A DNA stretch of 64,000 nt, from NCBI GenBank assembly GCA_020161855.1, contig JAIUNJ010000002.1, positions 434,001 through 498,000 of the forward strand. Reading direction: 5' to 3'. The number at the start of each line of letters is the position of its first letter. Position 1 is the first letter of the stretch. Shown here in pieces: positions 38,659 to 47,002 of the stretch. The DNA comes from Pseudomonadota bacterium. Its GTDB lineage: Bacteria; Pseudomonadota; Alphaproteobacteria; Rhizobiales; Aestuariivirgaceae. The notes under the pieces are model-generated. The model saw only the letters and a list, made by a program, of their open reading frames with translations. It was not told the DNA's origin and searched no databases. Both the position numbers and the translations under genes were made by a program.

Positions 38659-38684
38659 GAGGCTCCCGCCGGAGCGGGAGCCTC
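38659..38684 (-). terminator. Hairpin between rhaS and rhaT, possible partial terminator or mRNA stabiliser
   Basis: An 11-bp perfect stem, GAGGCTCCCGC paired with GCGGGAGCCTC, with a four-base loop. Reading leftwards (the direction of transcription) it is followed by TTTCTTT. It lies after the rhaS stop and before the rhaT start, so it can attenuate read-through or protect the rhaS 3' end; both would raise binding protein over transporter. Confidence 0.75.
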
Positions 38685-38697
38685 GTCTCATTCCTGA

Positions 38698-39720
38698 TCA
38701 GAAAATGGCCGCGAACTTTTCGACGTTCGACTTGTCGAACACGAAGGGTTCGCCCATGGCGGCTTCGCCATCGTCGCCCACCTTGGTTTCGCCCATGCGG
38801 CCCATGCTGACGGTGGAGCCAGGACCGGCTTCCGCACCATTCAGGATGTTGATCATGATCTGCGTCGAGGCATAGCCATAGTCGACCGGGTTCCAGATGG
38901 CGAAGGTATCGCAGGCGCCGGCAAGCACCGCTTCCTTCATCTCCGAAGGCAGGCCGAGGCCGGTGATGAACACCTTGCCGACGAGGCCGCCGTCCATGAT
39001 GGCCTTGGCACCGGCGCGGATGCCGATGGTCGTCGGCGAGATCACGCCCTTGAGGTTCGGGTAGGCTTTCACCAGGCCCTGCATCTCGCGGTAGCTCTTG
39101 TCGTCCTGGTCATCGCCATAGACGGTGGCGACCAGCGGCATCTCGGCATATTCCGGCTTCTTCCACTCTTCCTTCATGGCCTCGATCCAGGAGTTCTGGT
39201 TGGTCATGGTGGAAGCGGCGGAAAGAATGGCGACTTCGCCCTTGCCGCCCAGCGTCTTGGCGATCATCTGCACCTGCTTGGCGCCGATGAGCGGCGTCGA
39301 GGAGGCATTGAGATGCATGATACGGCCTTCCTTGGCGATGGCCGAGTCGAAGGAGATCACCTTGATGCCGCGGTCCATGGCCTTCTTGCCGGCGGGAACC
39401 AGCGCGTTGGCGTCGTTCGATGAGACGATGATGCCGTCAACCTTCTGGGCGATGAGCGAGTCGATCACGGCGATCTGGTCTTCAGCAGTGGCCTTGGTCG
39501 GCGCGGTGTAGATGATCTCGAAGCCACCCGCTGCCTTGGCGGCTTCCATGGCGCCGTTCGAGCAGGCGTCGAAATAGCTGTTGCCAAGGTTCTTCACCAC
39601 CATGGCGATGCGCTTGCCATCAGCGCGGGCGATGCCCACGAACAGGCCCGAGCCCGCCGATGCTGCCAGCGCGCCCGCTGACAGGAACTTGAGTGCCTCG
39701 CGGCGATTGGTCTTCAACAT
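38698..39720 (-). CDS. rhaS: Rhamnose ABC transporter substrate-binding protein
   Basis: A 340-residue periplasmic binding protein of the type 1 (ribose-binding-like) fold. The N-terminus has a twin-arginine-like motif (NRREALKFL) and a hydrophobic stretch ending in ARA, so export may be by Tat. The mature body, beginning KRIAMVVKNLGNSYFDACSNG, and the IIVSSNDANALVP region match rhamnose-type binding proteins. GGGAGA lies six bases before the ATG. The regulator gene is 65 bp upstream on the same strand. Confidence 0.87.
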   Translation of the reverse strand: MLKTNRREALKFLSAGALAASAGSGLFVGIARADGKRIAMVVKNLGNSYFDACSNGAMEAAKAAGGFEIIYTAPTKATAEDQIAVIDSLIAQKVDGIIVSSNDANALVPAGKKAMDRGIKVISFDSAIAKEGRIMHLNASSTPLIGAKQVQMIAKTLGGKGEVAILSAASTMTNQNSWIEAMKEEWKKPEYAEMPLVATVYGDDQDDKSYREMQGLVKAYPNLKGVISPTTIGIRAGAKAIMDGGLVGKVFITGLGLPSEMKEAVLAGACDTFAIWNPVDYGYASTQIMINILNGAEAGPGSTVSMGRMGETKVGDDGEAAMGEPFVFDKSNVEKFAAIF

Positions 39721-39785
39721 GTACTTTCTCCCATTTGTTGCAGGATCTCCGGCTGGAGGCCCCGTTCTAAACGATCTCCCGGCTT

Positions 39786-40586
39786 CTATGCGGCCGTGGA
39801 AATCGAATTCCTGTCGTCTTTCGCGATCAATACAGTAACGCCGAGAGAGCGCGCGTGGTCAAGTATGGCCTCGGGCGCGCCGCTGTCGGTGATGAGCGTA
39901 TGCACGCGTGACAACTGGCACACCGCCATGTTGCCGCGCGGCTGGAACTTCGATGAATCGGCAACGACGATCAGCCTCTCGGCGCGTGTCAGCAGTTTCG
40001 CTTCCGCCCGGGCGATCAGCGGATCGCCTTCGACGATTCCCATGCTGCTGATCGAATAGCAGCTCATGAACATCTTGGAGGCGGTGTAGTGCTGGATGGC
40101 ATCTTCATCGAAGGGCGAAAGGATGATGCCCTGCTCGCGGTAGACTTCGCCGCCCGGAAGCACGATGCGATTCTGCGAGCGGGCAATGAGCTCCTGCGAG
40201 ATCGGAACCGAATTGGTGAGAATCTGCATGCGCCGGTCACGCAGGAATTCCGCCATGAACCAGGTGGTGGAGCCGGCATTGATGATCACAGACTCGCCAT
40301 CCTGGCAGAGTGTGGCTGCAAGCTTCGCCACGGCGCGCTTGCGCTCGGCATTGATCGTCTGGCTCACGCCGAAGGCGCGCGTTGCAAGGTGAGTCTGGTT
40401 TGCGGCCTCGACAGCCTCCACGCCGCCATGCATGCGGCGCAACTGCCCCATCTCTTCAAGCTTGACGAGATCGCGGCGCAATGTTGCCGATGATGCACCG
40501 GTCTGCCGCACGAGATCGCGCACGCGGATGACGCCGCGCTCGCGCACTTCCGTCAGGATCATCTGCCATCGTTCACGTTCGTGCAT
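39786..40586 (-). CDS. rhaR: DeoR/GlpR family transcriptional regulator of the rhamnose locus
   Basis: A 266-residue DeoR-type regulator. An N-terminal winged helix (residues 1-57; VRQTGASSATLRRDLVKLEEMGQL, the DeoR signature) is followed by a C-terminal DeoRC sugar-phosphate-sensing domain (VIINAGSTTWFMAEFL). It most likely represses the rha genes until a phosphorylated intermediate such as rhamnulose 1-phosphate accumulates, as in rhizobial rha loci. It is transcribed divergently from rhaD with 146 bp between starts and precedes rhaS on the same strand. Confidence 0.88.
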   Translation of the reverse strand: MHERERWQMILTEVRERGVIRVRDLVRQTGASSATLRRDLVKLEEMGQLRRMHGGVEAVEAANQTHLATRAFGVSQTINAERKRAVAKLAATLCQDGESVIINAGSTTWFMAEFLRDRRMQILTNSVPISQELIARSQNRIVLPGGEVYREQGIILSPFDEDAIQHYTASKMFMSCYSISSMGIVEGDPLIARAEAKLLTRAERLIVVADSSKFQPRGNMAVCQLSRVHTLITDSGAPEAILDHARSLGVTVLIAKDDRNSISTAA

Positions 40587-40694
40587 CGCTCAGAATTACG
40601 CATGATGCTTCGTATTCGTCAACGCAGATTCAATCATATTGCATCGCAAAACGTCGCTGCACTGCGATATTTCGCTTACATTGCTGCATTCACA

Positions 40695-40723
40695 TTGACC
40701 ATGAGTGATCATGAACATATGGT
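40695..40723 (+). promoter_or_regulatory. Putative rhaD promoter with overlapping operator-like inverted repeat
   Basis: A -35 TTGACC (40695-40700) and -10 TATGGT (40718-40723) are 17 bp apart. The spacer contains CATGA-GTGA-TCATG (40700-40713), an inverted repeat a repressor such as the DeoR protein could bind. The -10 ends only nine bases before the rhaD ATG. Confidence 0.5.
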
Positions 40724-40732
40724 CCGCGCACC

Positions 40733-42802
40733 ATGACAAAAGACCTTCTCCTGAAATCACTGTGGGATGATGCCCACGCAAAATCACTCGATGAACCGGG
40801 CCTGCTTCTCTACCGGTCGAACCTTCTCGGCGCCGACCTGCGCATCACCAATTTCGGTGGCGGCAACACCTCGGCCAAGGTCATGCACAAGGATCCGCTC
40901 ACGGGCGAAGACGTCGAAGTGCTGTGGGTGAAAGGCTCGGGCGGCGACATCGGTTCGATGAAACGCGATGGTTTCGCCACGCTCTATATGTCGAAGCTCA
41001 ATTCCCTGAAGACGCTCTACAAGGGCCTTGATCAGGAAGACGCGATGGTGCACGCGCTCAATCACTGCATCTTCGATCTCAATCCGCGCGCGCCCTCGAT
41101 CGATACCTGCCTGCATGGCTATGTGCCGCACGAGCATGTGGACCATGTGCATTCCGATGCGGTGATCGCCATCGCCGCCTCAGCCGACTCGGAAAAGCTC
41201 ACGCGCGAAATCTTCGGCGAGGAGATGGGCTATCTGCCATGGCAGCGCCCGGGCATCGATCTCGGCATCAAGCTGGGCAAGCTTGCCGCCAGCAATCCGA
41301 AGCTGGTGGGCGTTGTGCTCGGCAGCCACGGCCTGTTCACCTGGGGCGCTACCTCGAAATCCTGCTACGACACCACGCTGCGTATCATCAATGTTGCCGC
41401 CACCTGGCTCGACAAGAACGTCAAGAAGCCGGTGTTCAAGGGTGCGGCCGTCGAATCCCTGACGCCCGCCGAGCGCCAGGCCGCCGCATTGCGCCTGATG
41501 CCCGACATCCGCGGCCGCATCAGCAAGCACGAGCACAAGGCGGGGCATTTCACCGATGCGCCGGAAGTGTTGGAATTCGTTAACTCGAAGCAACTGGCGG
41601 AGCTCGCCCCACTCGGCACCTCCTGCCCCGATCATTTCCTGCGCACCAAGATCCGCCCGCTCATCGTCCCGCATGATGTGGAAGGTGCAGCCCTTGATGC
41701 GCTGCTTGCGGGCTATGTAGCCGACTATCAAGCCTATTACGACCGCTGCAAGCACCCCGACTCACCGCCGATCCGCGATGCCAATGCCGTTATCTATCTG
41801 GTGCCGCGTGTCGGCCTGCTCTCCTTCGCCAAGGACAAGGCGACGGCGCGCGTGGCATCCGAGTTCTACATCAACGCCATCAACGTGATGCGCGGCGCCT
41901 CCGGCGTGTCGAAATACATGGGGCTTCCCGAGCAGGAAGCCTTCAACATCGAATACTGGCTCCTTGAGGAAGCCAAGCTCAAGCGCATGCCCAAGCCCAA
42001 GTCGCTGCAGGGCCGCGTTGCCCTTGTCACCGGCGGCGCCAGCGGCATCGGTGCCGCCATCGCTGAAAAGCTTCTCGCGGAAGGGGCCTGTGTGGCGCTC
42101 GCCGATATCGACGAGAAGAACCTCGCCTCCACCCGCGAGGCCTTCGGCAAGCGTTTCGGCCATGACAATGTCACCGGCGTCGTCATGGACGTGACCAGGG
42201 AAGAGGCGGTGGTGAAGGGCTTCGCTGACACGGTCATGGCCTTCGGTGGCCTCGACATCGTCGTCAACAATGCAGGCATCGCACTTGCGGCCCCCGTGGA
42301 AGATACCACGCTCGCCATGTGGGAACGGCAGATGTCGATCCTCGGCACCGGCTATTTCCTGGTGGGCCGCGAAGGCTTCCGCACGCTCAAGCGCCAGAAC
42401 AATGCCGGCTCGATGATCTTCATCTCGTCGAAGAACGGCGTCATTCCATCGGCCGGCACCTCGGCCTATGGCTCGATCAAGGCCGCGGAAATCCACATGG
42501 GCCGCATCATGGCCCTGGAAGGCGCACCCCATGGCATCCGCGTCAACACGGTGAACCCGGATGCGGTGCTGCGTGGCTCCAAGATCATGTCGGAAGAGTT
42601 CCGCCGCAGCCGTGCCGAATCCCTCAAGATCAAGCCGGATGAACTCGACGAGCACTACCGCAAGCGTTCGCTGCTGCAGCGCTCCGTCTATCCGGAGGAT
42701 ATCGCCGAGGCCGTGTATTTCTTCGCCTCCGATCTCTCCTTCAAGTCGACCGGCAACATGCTGAACGTCGACGCAGGCCACCTCGCCTCCTTCACAAGGT
42801 AG
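40733..42802 (+). CDS. rhaD: Bifunctional rhamnulose-1-phosphate aldolase / short-chain dehydrogenase
   Basis: A 689-residue fusion. Residues about 1-400 are a class II aldolase/adducin domain with the zinc-site region HEHVDHVHSD; residues about 425-689 are a classical SDR (LVTGGASGIGAAIAEKL, VNNAG, SAYGSIKAAE with the Tyr/Lys pair). It would split rhamnulose 1-phosphate into DHAP and lactaldehyde and oxidise or reduce the latter. The start gives the usual family N-terminus but has no Shine-Dalgarno; the promoter is so close that the mRNA may be leaderless. rhaI follows after 4 bp. Confidence 0.9.
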   Translation: MTKDLLLKSLWDDAHAKSLDEPGLLLYRSNLLGADLRITNFGGGNTSAKVMHKDPLTGEDVEVLWVKGSGGDIGSMKRDGFATLYMSKLNSLKTLYKGLDQEDAMVHALNHCIFDLNPRAPSIDTCLHGYVPHEHVDHVHSDAVIAIAASADSEKLTREIFGEEMGYLPWQRPGIDLGIKLGKLAASNPKLVGVVLGSHGLFTWGATSKSCYDTTLRIINVAATWLDKNVKKPVFKGAAVESLTPAERQAAALRLMPDIRGRISKHEHKAGHFTDAPEVLEFVNSKQLAELAPLGTSCPDHFLRTKIRPLIVPHDVEGAALDALLAGYVADYQAYYDRCKHPDSPPIRDANAVIYLVPRVGLLSFAKDKATARVASEFYINAINVMRGASGVSKYMGLPEQEAFNIEYWLLEEAKLKRMPKPKSLQGRVALVTGGASGIGAAIAEKLLAEGACVALADIDEKNLASTREAFGKRFGHDNVTGVVMDVTREEAVVKGFADTVMAFGGLDIVVNNAGIALAAPVEDTTLAMWERQMSILGTGYFLVGREGFRTLKRQNNAGSMIFISSKNGVIPSAGTSAYGSIKAAEIHMGRIMALEGAPHGIRVNTVNPDAVLRGSKIMSEEFRRSRAESLKIKPDELDEHYRKRSLLQRSVYPEDIAEAVYFFASDLSFKSTGNMLNVDAGHLASFTR

Positions 42803-42806
42803 TACA

Positions 42807-44099
42807 ATGAGCTTCGCGATCACGGCTGACTTCATCGCCAGCGGCAACACGGCGCTGCTGGCGGCCCATGAGGACGACTATGCCGCCCTCGGCCGGCAAC
42901 TGGAGCGCCGTGGTATCGCCATCGAGAAGCTGGTGGCGCGCGCCATGGGCTATTCCGTCGCCGTGCCGACCTGGGGCGTGGGCACGGGCGGCACGCGCTT
43001 TGCCCGCTTCCCCGGCCCCGGCGAACCGCGCCACATCCACGACAAGCTCGAGGACTGCGGCGTCATCCACCAGCTCACGCGCGTGACCGACAATGTCTCG
43101 CCGCATTTCCCCTGGGATTTCGTCTCGGACTACAATGCGCTGCGCCAGGAGGCCGCGCAGTTCTCGCTCGGCTTCGATGCGGTCAATTCCAACACCTTCC
43201 AGGACCAGAAGGACCAGAAGCTGTCATACAAGTATGGCTCGCTGGCCCACGCCGACAAGGCCACGCGCCAGCAGGCGGTGGAACACAATCTGAAGTGCAT
43301 CGAGATCGGCCAGAAGCTGGGCTCGCGGGCGCTCACCGTATGGATCGCCGACGGCACCAATTTCCCGGGCCAGCAGAACCTCTCGCGTATGTTCGAGAAC
43401 TATCTCGATGCAGCGTCACAGATCTATGCGCTGTTGCCCAGGGACTGGCTCATCTTCCTCGAACACAAGATGTATGAGCCCGCCTTCTATTCCACCGTCA
43501 TCTCGGACTGGGGCTCGAACCTCCTCGCCGCTCAGCAGCTTGGCCCCAAGGCCCGCTGCCTTGTCGATCTCGGCCATCATGCGCCGAACACCAACATCGA
43601 GCAGATCGTGGCGCGCCTCATCCATGCGGGCAAGCTCGCGGGCTTCCACTTCAACGATTCGAAATATGGCGACGATGATCTCGATTCCGGCGCCATCGAT
43701 CCCTTCCGCCTCTTCCTCGTCTTCAACGAGCTTGTGGATGCGGAGATGCGCAAGGCGAAGGATTTCGCGCCCGCCTACATGATCGACCAGTCACATAACG
43801 TGACCGACCCGATCGAAAGCCTCATCTCTTCCGCCATTGAGATCCAGCGCGCCTATGTGCAGGCGTCGCTCATTGACCGGGAAGCCCTCGCGGCGGCCCA
43901 GGACTCCAATGACGTGATGGGCGCCCACAAGATGCTCAAGCAGGCCTTCATCACCGATGTCTCGCCGATCCTCGCCGAGGCGCGCCGCCGCAAGCAGGGT
44001 CCGCTCGATCCGCTCAAGGCCTATCGCGCCTCAGGCTATCGCGCGCAGAAAACGGCCGAGCGCCCACCCGTGGCCGGGAATTCTTCGGGTATTGTCTGA
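42807..44099 (+). CDS. rhaI: L-rhamnose isomerase (rhizobial/pseudomonad type)
   Basis: A 430-residue TIM-barrel isomerase of the Pseudomonas stutzeri/rhizobial type, distinct from E. coli RhaA. It converts L-rhamnose to L-rhamnulose using two divalent metals. The recognisable segments are WGVGTGGTRFARFPGPGEP, the metal-binding IFLEHKMYEPAFYSTV (Glu), LVDLGHHAPNTNIEQIV (Asp/His) and FHFNDSKYGDDDLDSG. It starts 4 bp after rhaD; ddl starts 39 bp downstream on the same strand. Confidence 0.93.
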   Translation: MSFAITADFIASGNTALLAAHEDDYAALGRQLERRGIAIEKLVARAMGYSVAVPTWGVGTGGTRFARFPGPGEPRHIHDKLEDCGVIHQLTRVTDNVSPHFPWDFVSDYNALRQEAAQFSLGFDAVNSNTFQDQKDQKLSYKYGSLAHADKATRQQAVEHNLKCIEIGQKLGSRALTVWIADGTNFPGQQNLSRMFENYLDAASQIYALLPRDWLIFLEHKMYEPAFYSTVISDWGSNLLAAQQLGPKARCLVDLGHHAPNTNIEQIVARLIHAGKLAGFHFNDSKYGDDDLDSGAIDPFRLFLVFNELVDAEMRKAKDFAPAYMIDQSHNVTDPIESLISSAIEIQRAYVQASLIDREALAAAQDSNDVMGAHKMLKQAFITDVSPILAEARRRKQGPLDPLKAYRASGYRAQKTAERPPVAGNSSGIV

Positions 44100-44138
44100 G
44101 CCCGAAAAATGGTAGCTGGAGCCACTCCGGAGACCCTC

Positions 44139-45215
44139 ATGACCGACTCGACGAAGAAACTGCGCATCGCCATCCTGTTCGGCGGGCGTTCGGCGGAGCA
44201 TGATGTTTCAGTCCTCTCGGCCACCAATGTCCTGGGCGCGCTTTCACCGCAGAAATATGATCCGGTTCCCGTCTTCGTGACGCGCGACGGGCGCTGGCTG
44301 CTCAGCGGCTTTTCGGAAGGCGCGCTGGCGCGGTCGGAACAGGGCACCGAGCTTTGCCTCCTGCCCGGCGGCGGCGGGCGCATGCTGGCCCGCCCTGTTG
44401 ATGCAGCCGCCTATGAGCTGCCCGGGATCGACATCCTCTTTCCGGTGCTGCATGGCCTGCCCGGCGAGGATGGCTCGGTGCAGGGCCTCGCGGATGTGGC
44501 GGGCGTGCCGCTCGCCGGCTGCGACATCCTCGGCTCGGCCACCGCACTCGACAAGGATATCGCCAAGCGCCTGCTGCGCGAGGCGGGCCTTCCCGTGGCG
44601 CGCTCCGTCACCATCCGGCAGGGCGCTGCCCCGCCCTTTGCCGAGCTTGAGGCCACGCTTGGCCTGCCGCTCTTCATCAAGCCGGCGCGCCAAGGCTCTT
44701 CCGTCGGCGTCAGCAAGGTGAGGTCGCCCGAGGACTATGAGAAGGCGCTGGCCGAAGGCTTCCGCCACGACCGCAAGCTTCTGGCCGAGGAATTCATCAA
44801 GGGCCGGGAGATCGAATTGAGCGTGCTCGAGGATACGGCGGGCGTTCTCTTTGTCTCGCGCCCCGGCGAGATCGCGCCTGCCGAAAGCCATGGCTTCTAC
44901 AGCTACGAGGCCAAATACATCGACGCCGACGGTGCGGCCATCATCGTGCCCGCGCCGCTGCCGGAAGAGGTCGAAACCGAGCTGCGAGCGCTTGCGGCAC
45001 AGGCCTTCCGGGCTGTCGGCTGCGATGCCATGGCGCGCGTCGATTTCTTCGTGACGGACGGGATGCGGCTGCTCATCAACGAGCTCAACACCATTCCGGG
45101 CTTCACCAACATCAGCATGTATTCCAAGGCCATGGCGGCCAGCGGCGTGAGCTATCCGGAGATCATCGACCGGCTTGTGGCCCATGGCCTGGCGCGGGCC
45201 GGCCGGGTGGCGTGA
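44139..45215 (+). CDS. ddl: D-alanine--D-alanine ligase
   Basis: A 358-residue ATP-grasp ligase that makes the D-Ala-D-Ala dipeptide for peptidoglycan. GGRSAEHDVSV at the N-terminus, HGLPGEDGSVQG (HG loop), KPARQGSSVGVSKV and a C-terminal RVDFFV...INELNTIPGFT metal-binding stretch are all conserved. GGAG sits six bases before the ATG at 44139; a frame open from 44109 is not preferred. It is not with the mur/fts cluster where alphaproteobacterial ddlB normally lies, so it may be a second copy. Confidence 0.93.
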   Translation: MTDSTKKLRIAILFGGRSAEHDVSVLSATNVLGALSPQKYDPVPVFVTRDGRWLLSGFSEGALARSEQGTELCLLPGGGGRMLARPVDAAAYELPGIDILFPVLHGLPGEDGSVQGLADVAGVPLAGCDILGSATALDKDIAKRLLREAGLPVARSVTIRQGAAPPFAELEATLGLPLFIKPARQGSSVGVSKVRSPEDYEKALAEGFRHDRKLLAEEFIKGREIELSVLEDTAGVLFVSRPGEIAPAESHGFYSYEAKYIDADGAAIIVPAPLPEEVETELRALAAQAFRAVGCDAMARVDFFVTDGMRLLINELNTIPGFTNISMYSKAMAASGVSYPEIIDRLVAHGLARAGRVA

Positions 45216-45289
45216 AAGCCGCTTTTGGCGGGCAAATCCTCGCCCTTCATTGTCAATTGCCGGGCCCGCAACACGCCACCACGCACAGC

Positions 45290-45319
45290 TTGACGGGGAG
45301 GCCCCTGTTTCCCTATATG
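45290..45319 (+). promoter_or_regulatory. Putative promoter of tRNA-Met
   Basis: A -35 TTGACG (45290-45295) is followed after 17-18 bp by CTATATG (45313-45319), a good alphaproteobacterial -10. The predicted transcription start lies a few bases before the mature tRNA 5' end at 45332. Confidence 0.6.
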
Positions 45320-45331
45320 CGGCCCACCTTT

Positions 45332-45408
45332 GGCGGGGTAGCTCAGTTGGTTAGAGCACGGGAATCATAATCCTGGGGTCGGGGGTTCAACTCCCTCCCC
45401 CGCTACCA
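45332..45408 (+). tRNA. tRNA-Met (anticodon CAT), elongator type
   Basis: A 77-nt cloverleaf. The acceptor stem GGCGGGG pairs with CCCCGCT (one G-U at 1-72), the D-arm GCTCAGTTGGTTAGAGC and the T-loop TTCAACT are complete, and the 3' ACCA is encoded. The anticodon stem CGGGA/TCCTG encloses ATCATAA, with CAT at 45366-45368. The paired 1-72 position and absence of the GGG/CCC anticodon stem argue against initiator tRNA; a lysidine-modified tRNA-Ile2 cannot be fully excluded. No integrated element abuts its 3' end. Confidence 0.95.
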
Positions 45409-45440
45409 AAGGTCTCCAGCAGTCAGCGAAGTTGCGCCGC

Positions 45441-46256
45441 CTAGTGGGCGGCGTCGCGCTTCTGGTCGCCCTCTTCCTCCTCCTCGCCCTTGTCGCCGAG
45501 GATGAAGGTGCGCCACAGCGAGATCGCCGCGAAATAGAGCGAGGTCAGGCCGAAGATCCATTTCTCGATGTCTTCGATGATGCCGTCATTCTCCGGCGTG
45601 CGCTTGGCAATGATGAGGCTCAGTGTCATGCCGGCCCAGAGCACCGTCATCGGAATGGTGATCGAGCGCCAGTGGGTGACGCGCAAAGGGTGCACGAACT
45701 TGATCGGGATGAAGGTCATGACCGCCAGCACGGCGACGGTGATCAGGTTGGTCAGCGCGCCGGTGTCCAGCAGGTAGAAATACAGGACGACGATGTTCCA
45801 GATCGCCGGGAAGCCGACGAAATAATAGTCCGACGACTTCATGCCCACATTGGCGAAGGTGTAGCAGGACACGGCCATGATGGTGACGGCGGCGATGAGG
45901 CTCCAGGTGCTGCCCGAGAAGAAGAAATCGAGCGGCACCATGTTGAACCAGTAGACCATGAGGGCCGGCACGGCCACATAGGTGAAGAAGTCGATGACGT
46001 TGTCGAGCGTCGAGCCGTCGAAGTTCGGGGTGTATTCCTTGACCCGCGCCTTGCGCGCCAGCGAGCCGTCGATGCCGTCGACAAAAAGCGCCACGCCGAG
46101 CCAGACAAAGGCGGTGAAAGCGTCATTCTTGAGCACGGCCACGAGGGCAAGAAAGCCCGCCACAATGCCGAATGTCGTGAAGGCATGGACCGACCAGGCA
46201 ATGCCCTTCCTGATCTCCTTGTCGAGGTCCGGCTTCTTGATGCTGAGTTTGGCCAC
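45441..46256 (-). CDS. pcs: Phosphatidylcholine synthase
   Basis: Makes phosphatidylcholine directly from CDP-diacylglycerol and choline in the inner membrane. The 271-residue polytopic protein has the Pcs-specific motif DG-x2-AR-x12-G-x3-D-x3-D (DGSLARKARVKEY...FDGSTLDNVID), whose 12-residue spacing separates Pcs from PgsA-type enzymes. No ATG is usable; the GTG at 46256 with an AGAAGGG upstream gives VAKLSIKKPDLDKEIRKG. A long acidic tail (GEEEEEGDQ) ends the protein. The pmtA gene is next on the same strand, 59 bp upstream. Confidence 0.9.
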   Translation of the reverse strand: MAKLSIKKPDLDKEIRKGIAWSVHAFTTFGIVAGFLALVAVLKNDAFTAFVWLGVALFVDGIDGSLARKARVKEYTPNFDGSTLDNVIDFFTYVAVPALMVYWFNMVPLDFFFSGSTWSLIAAVTIMAVSCYTFANVGMKSSDYYFVGFPAIWNIVVLYFYLLDTGALTNLITVAVLAVMTFIPIKFVHPLRVTHWRSITIPMTVLWAGMTLSLIIAKRTPENDGIIEDIEKWIFGLTSLYFAAISLWRTFILGDKGEEEEEGDQKRDAAH

Positions 46257-46315
46257 GCGCCGTTTCCCTTCTTGTGGGAGGACTATAGGAAACCCAGCCG
46301 CAGGCCGCAATCGGC

Positions 46316-46951
46316 TTAGGCCTGGCGCACGAACTCCAGCAGCGAGAAGAAGCCGAAGGGCCTGATGGGCTTGTGGCTCACCAGCCGCAGCTTCTCGCTC
46401 ACCAGAATCGAGTCGATGGGAAATTCCGGCCGCCAGCCGAGCTTGGAGGCCTGCGAGGCGAGGCCGCGCTCGATGGCGCCCGTCAGGCCTGTGGAGGCGA
46501 AGTGGCTGGCGATAAGCACGCGCCCGCCGGGCTTCACCACGCGGGCCATCTCATGCATCACGCCCGCGGGGTTCGGCACCACGGTGATCACATACATGGC
46601 CGCGGCAATATCAAAGCTGCAGTCCGGGAAAGCCATGGCGGTCGCATCCATCTCGGACAGCGCCTCGACATTGGTGACACCATGCCTGTTCACGCGGTCA
46701 CGCGCCTTCACCAGCATCTCGCTGGAGAGATCGATGCCGGTCACTGAAAGCTGCGGGCCATAATGCACCAGTGCCAGGCCCGTGCCGACGCCCACTTCGA
46801 GAAGCCTGCCAGAAAAGAGATTGGCGCGCGCCACGGTCTGCTGCACGCCGGCATCCACGAGCTTGCCGAAGGTCTGGTCATAGAAGGGCGCCCAGCGGCG
46901 ATAGGCCTTCTGCACGTCGGTGTTGTTCATGGATTGTAGCGCAGAAGTCAT
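46316..46951 (-). CDS. pmtA: Phosphatidylethanolamine N-methyltransferase (rhizobial PmtA type)
   Basis: A 211-residue class I SAM-dependent methyltransferase that converts phosphatidylethanolamine stepwise to phosphatidylcholine. The SAM-binding motif LLEVGVGTGLAL is preceded by AYRRWAPFYDQTFG, the diagnostic N-terminal signature of Sinorhizobium/Rhodobacter PmtA (amphipathic membrane-binding helix). The ATG at 46951 (MTSALQSMNNTDV) is taken; an ATG at 46930 would also work. The pcs gene lies immediately downstream, so both routes to phosphatidylcholine are encoded together. Confidence 0.88.
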   Translation of the reverse strand: MTSALQSMNNTDVQKAYRRWAPFYDQTFGKLVDAGVQQTVARANLFSGRLLEVGVGTGLALVHYGPQLSVTGIDLSSEMLVKARDRVNRHGVTNVEALSEMDATAMAFPDCSFDIAAAMYVITVVPNPAGVMHEMARVVKPGGRVLIASHFASTGLTGAIERGLASQASKLGWRPEFPIDSILVSEKLRLVSHKPIRPFGFFSLLEFVRQA

Positions 46952-47002
46952 GTGAGTCCCCGTCACGAATGTCTCGTGGCCGTCACATGACAAGGCTTCG
47001 TG

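Noticed and set aside
45332..45408. tRNA-Met as an attachment site for an integrated element
   Set aside because: No integrase, no direct repeat of the tRNA 3' end and only housekeeping genes follow.
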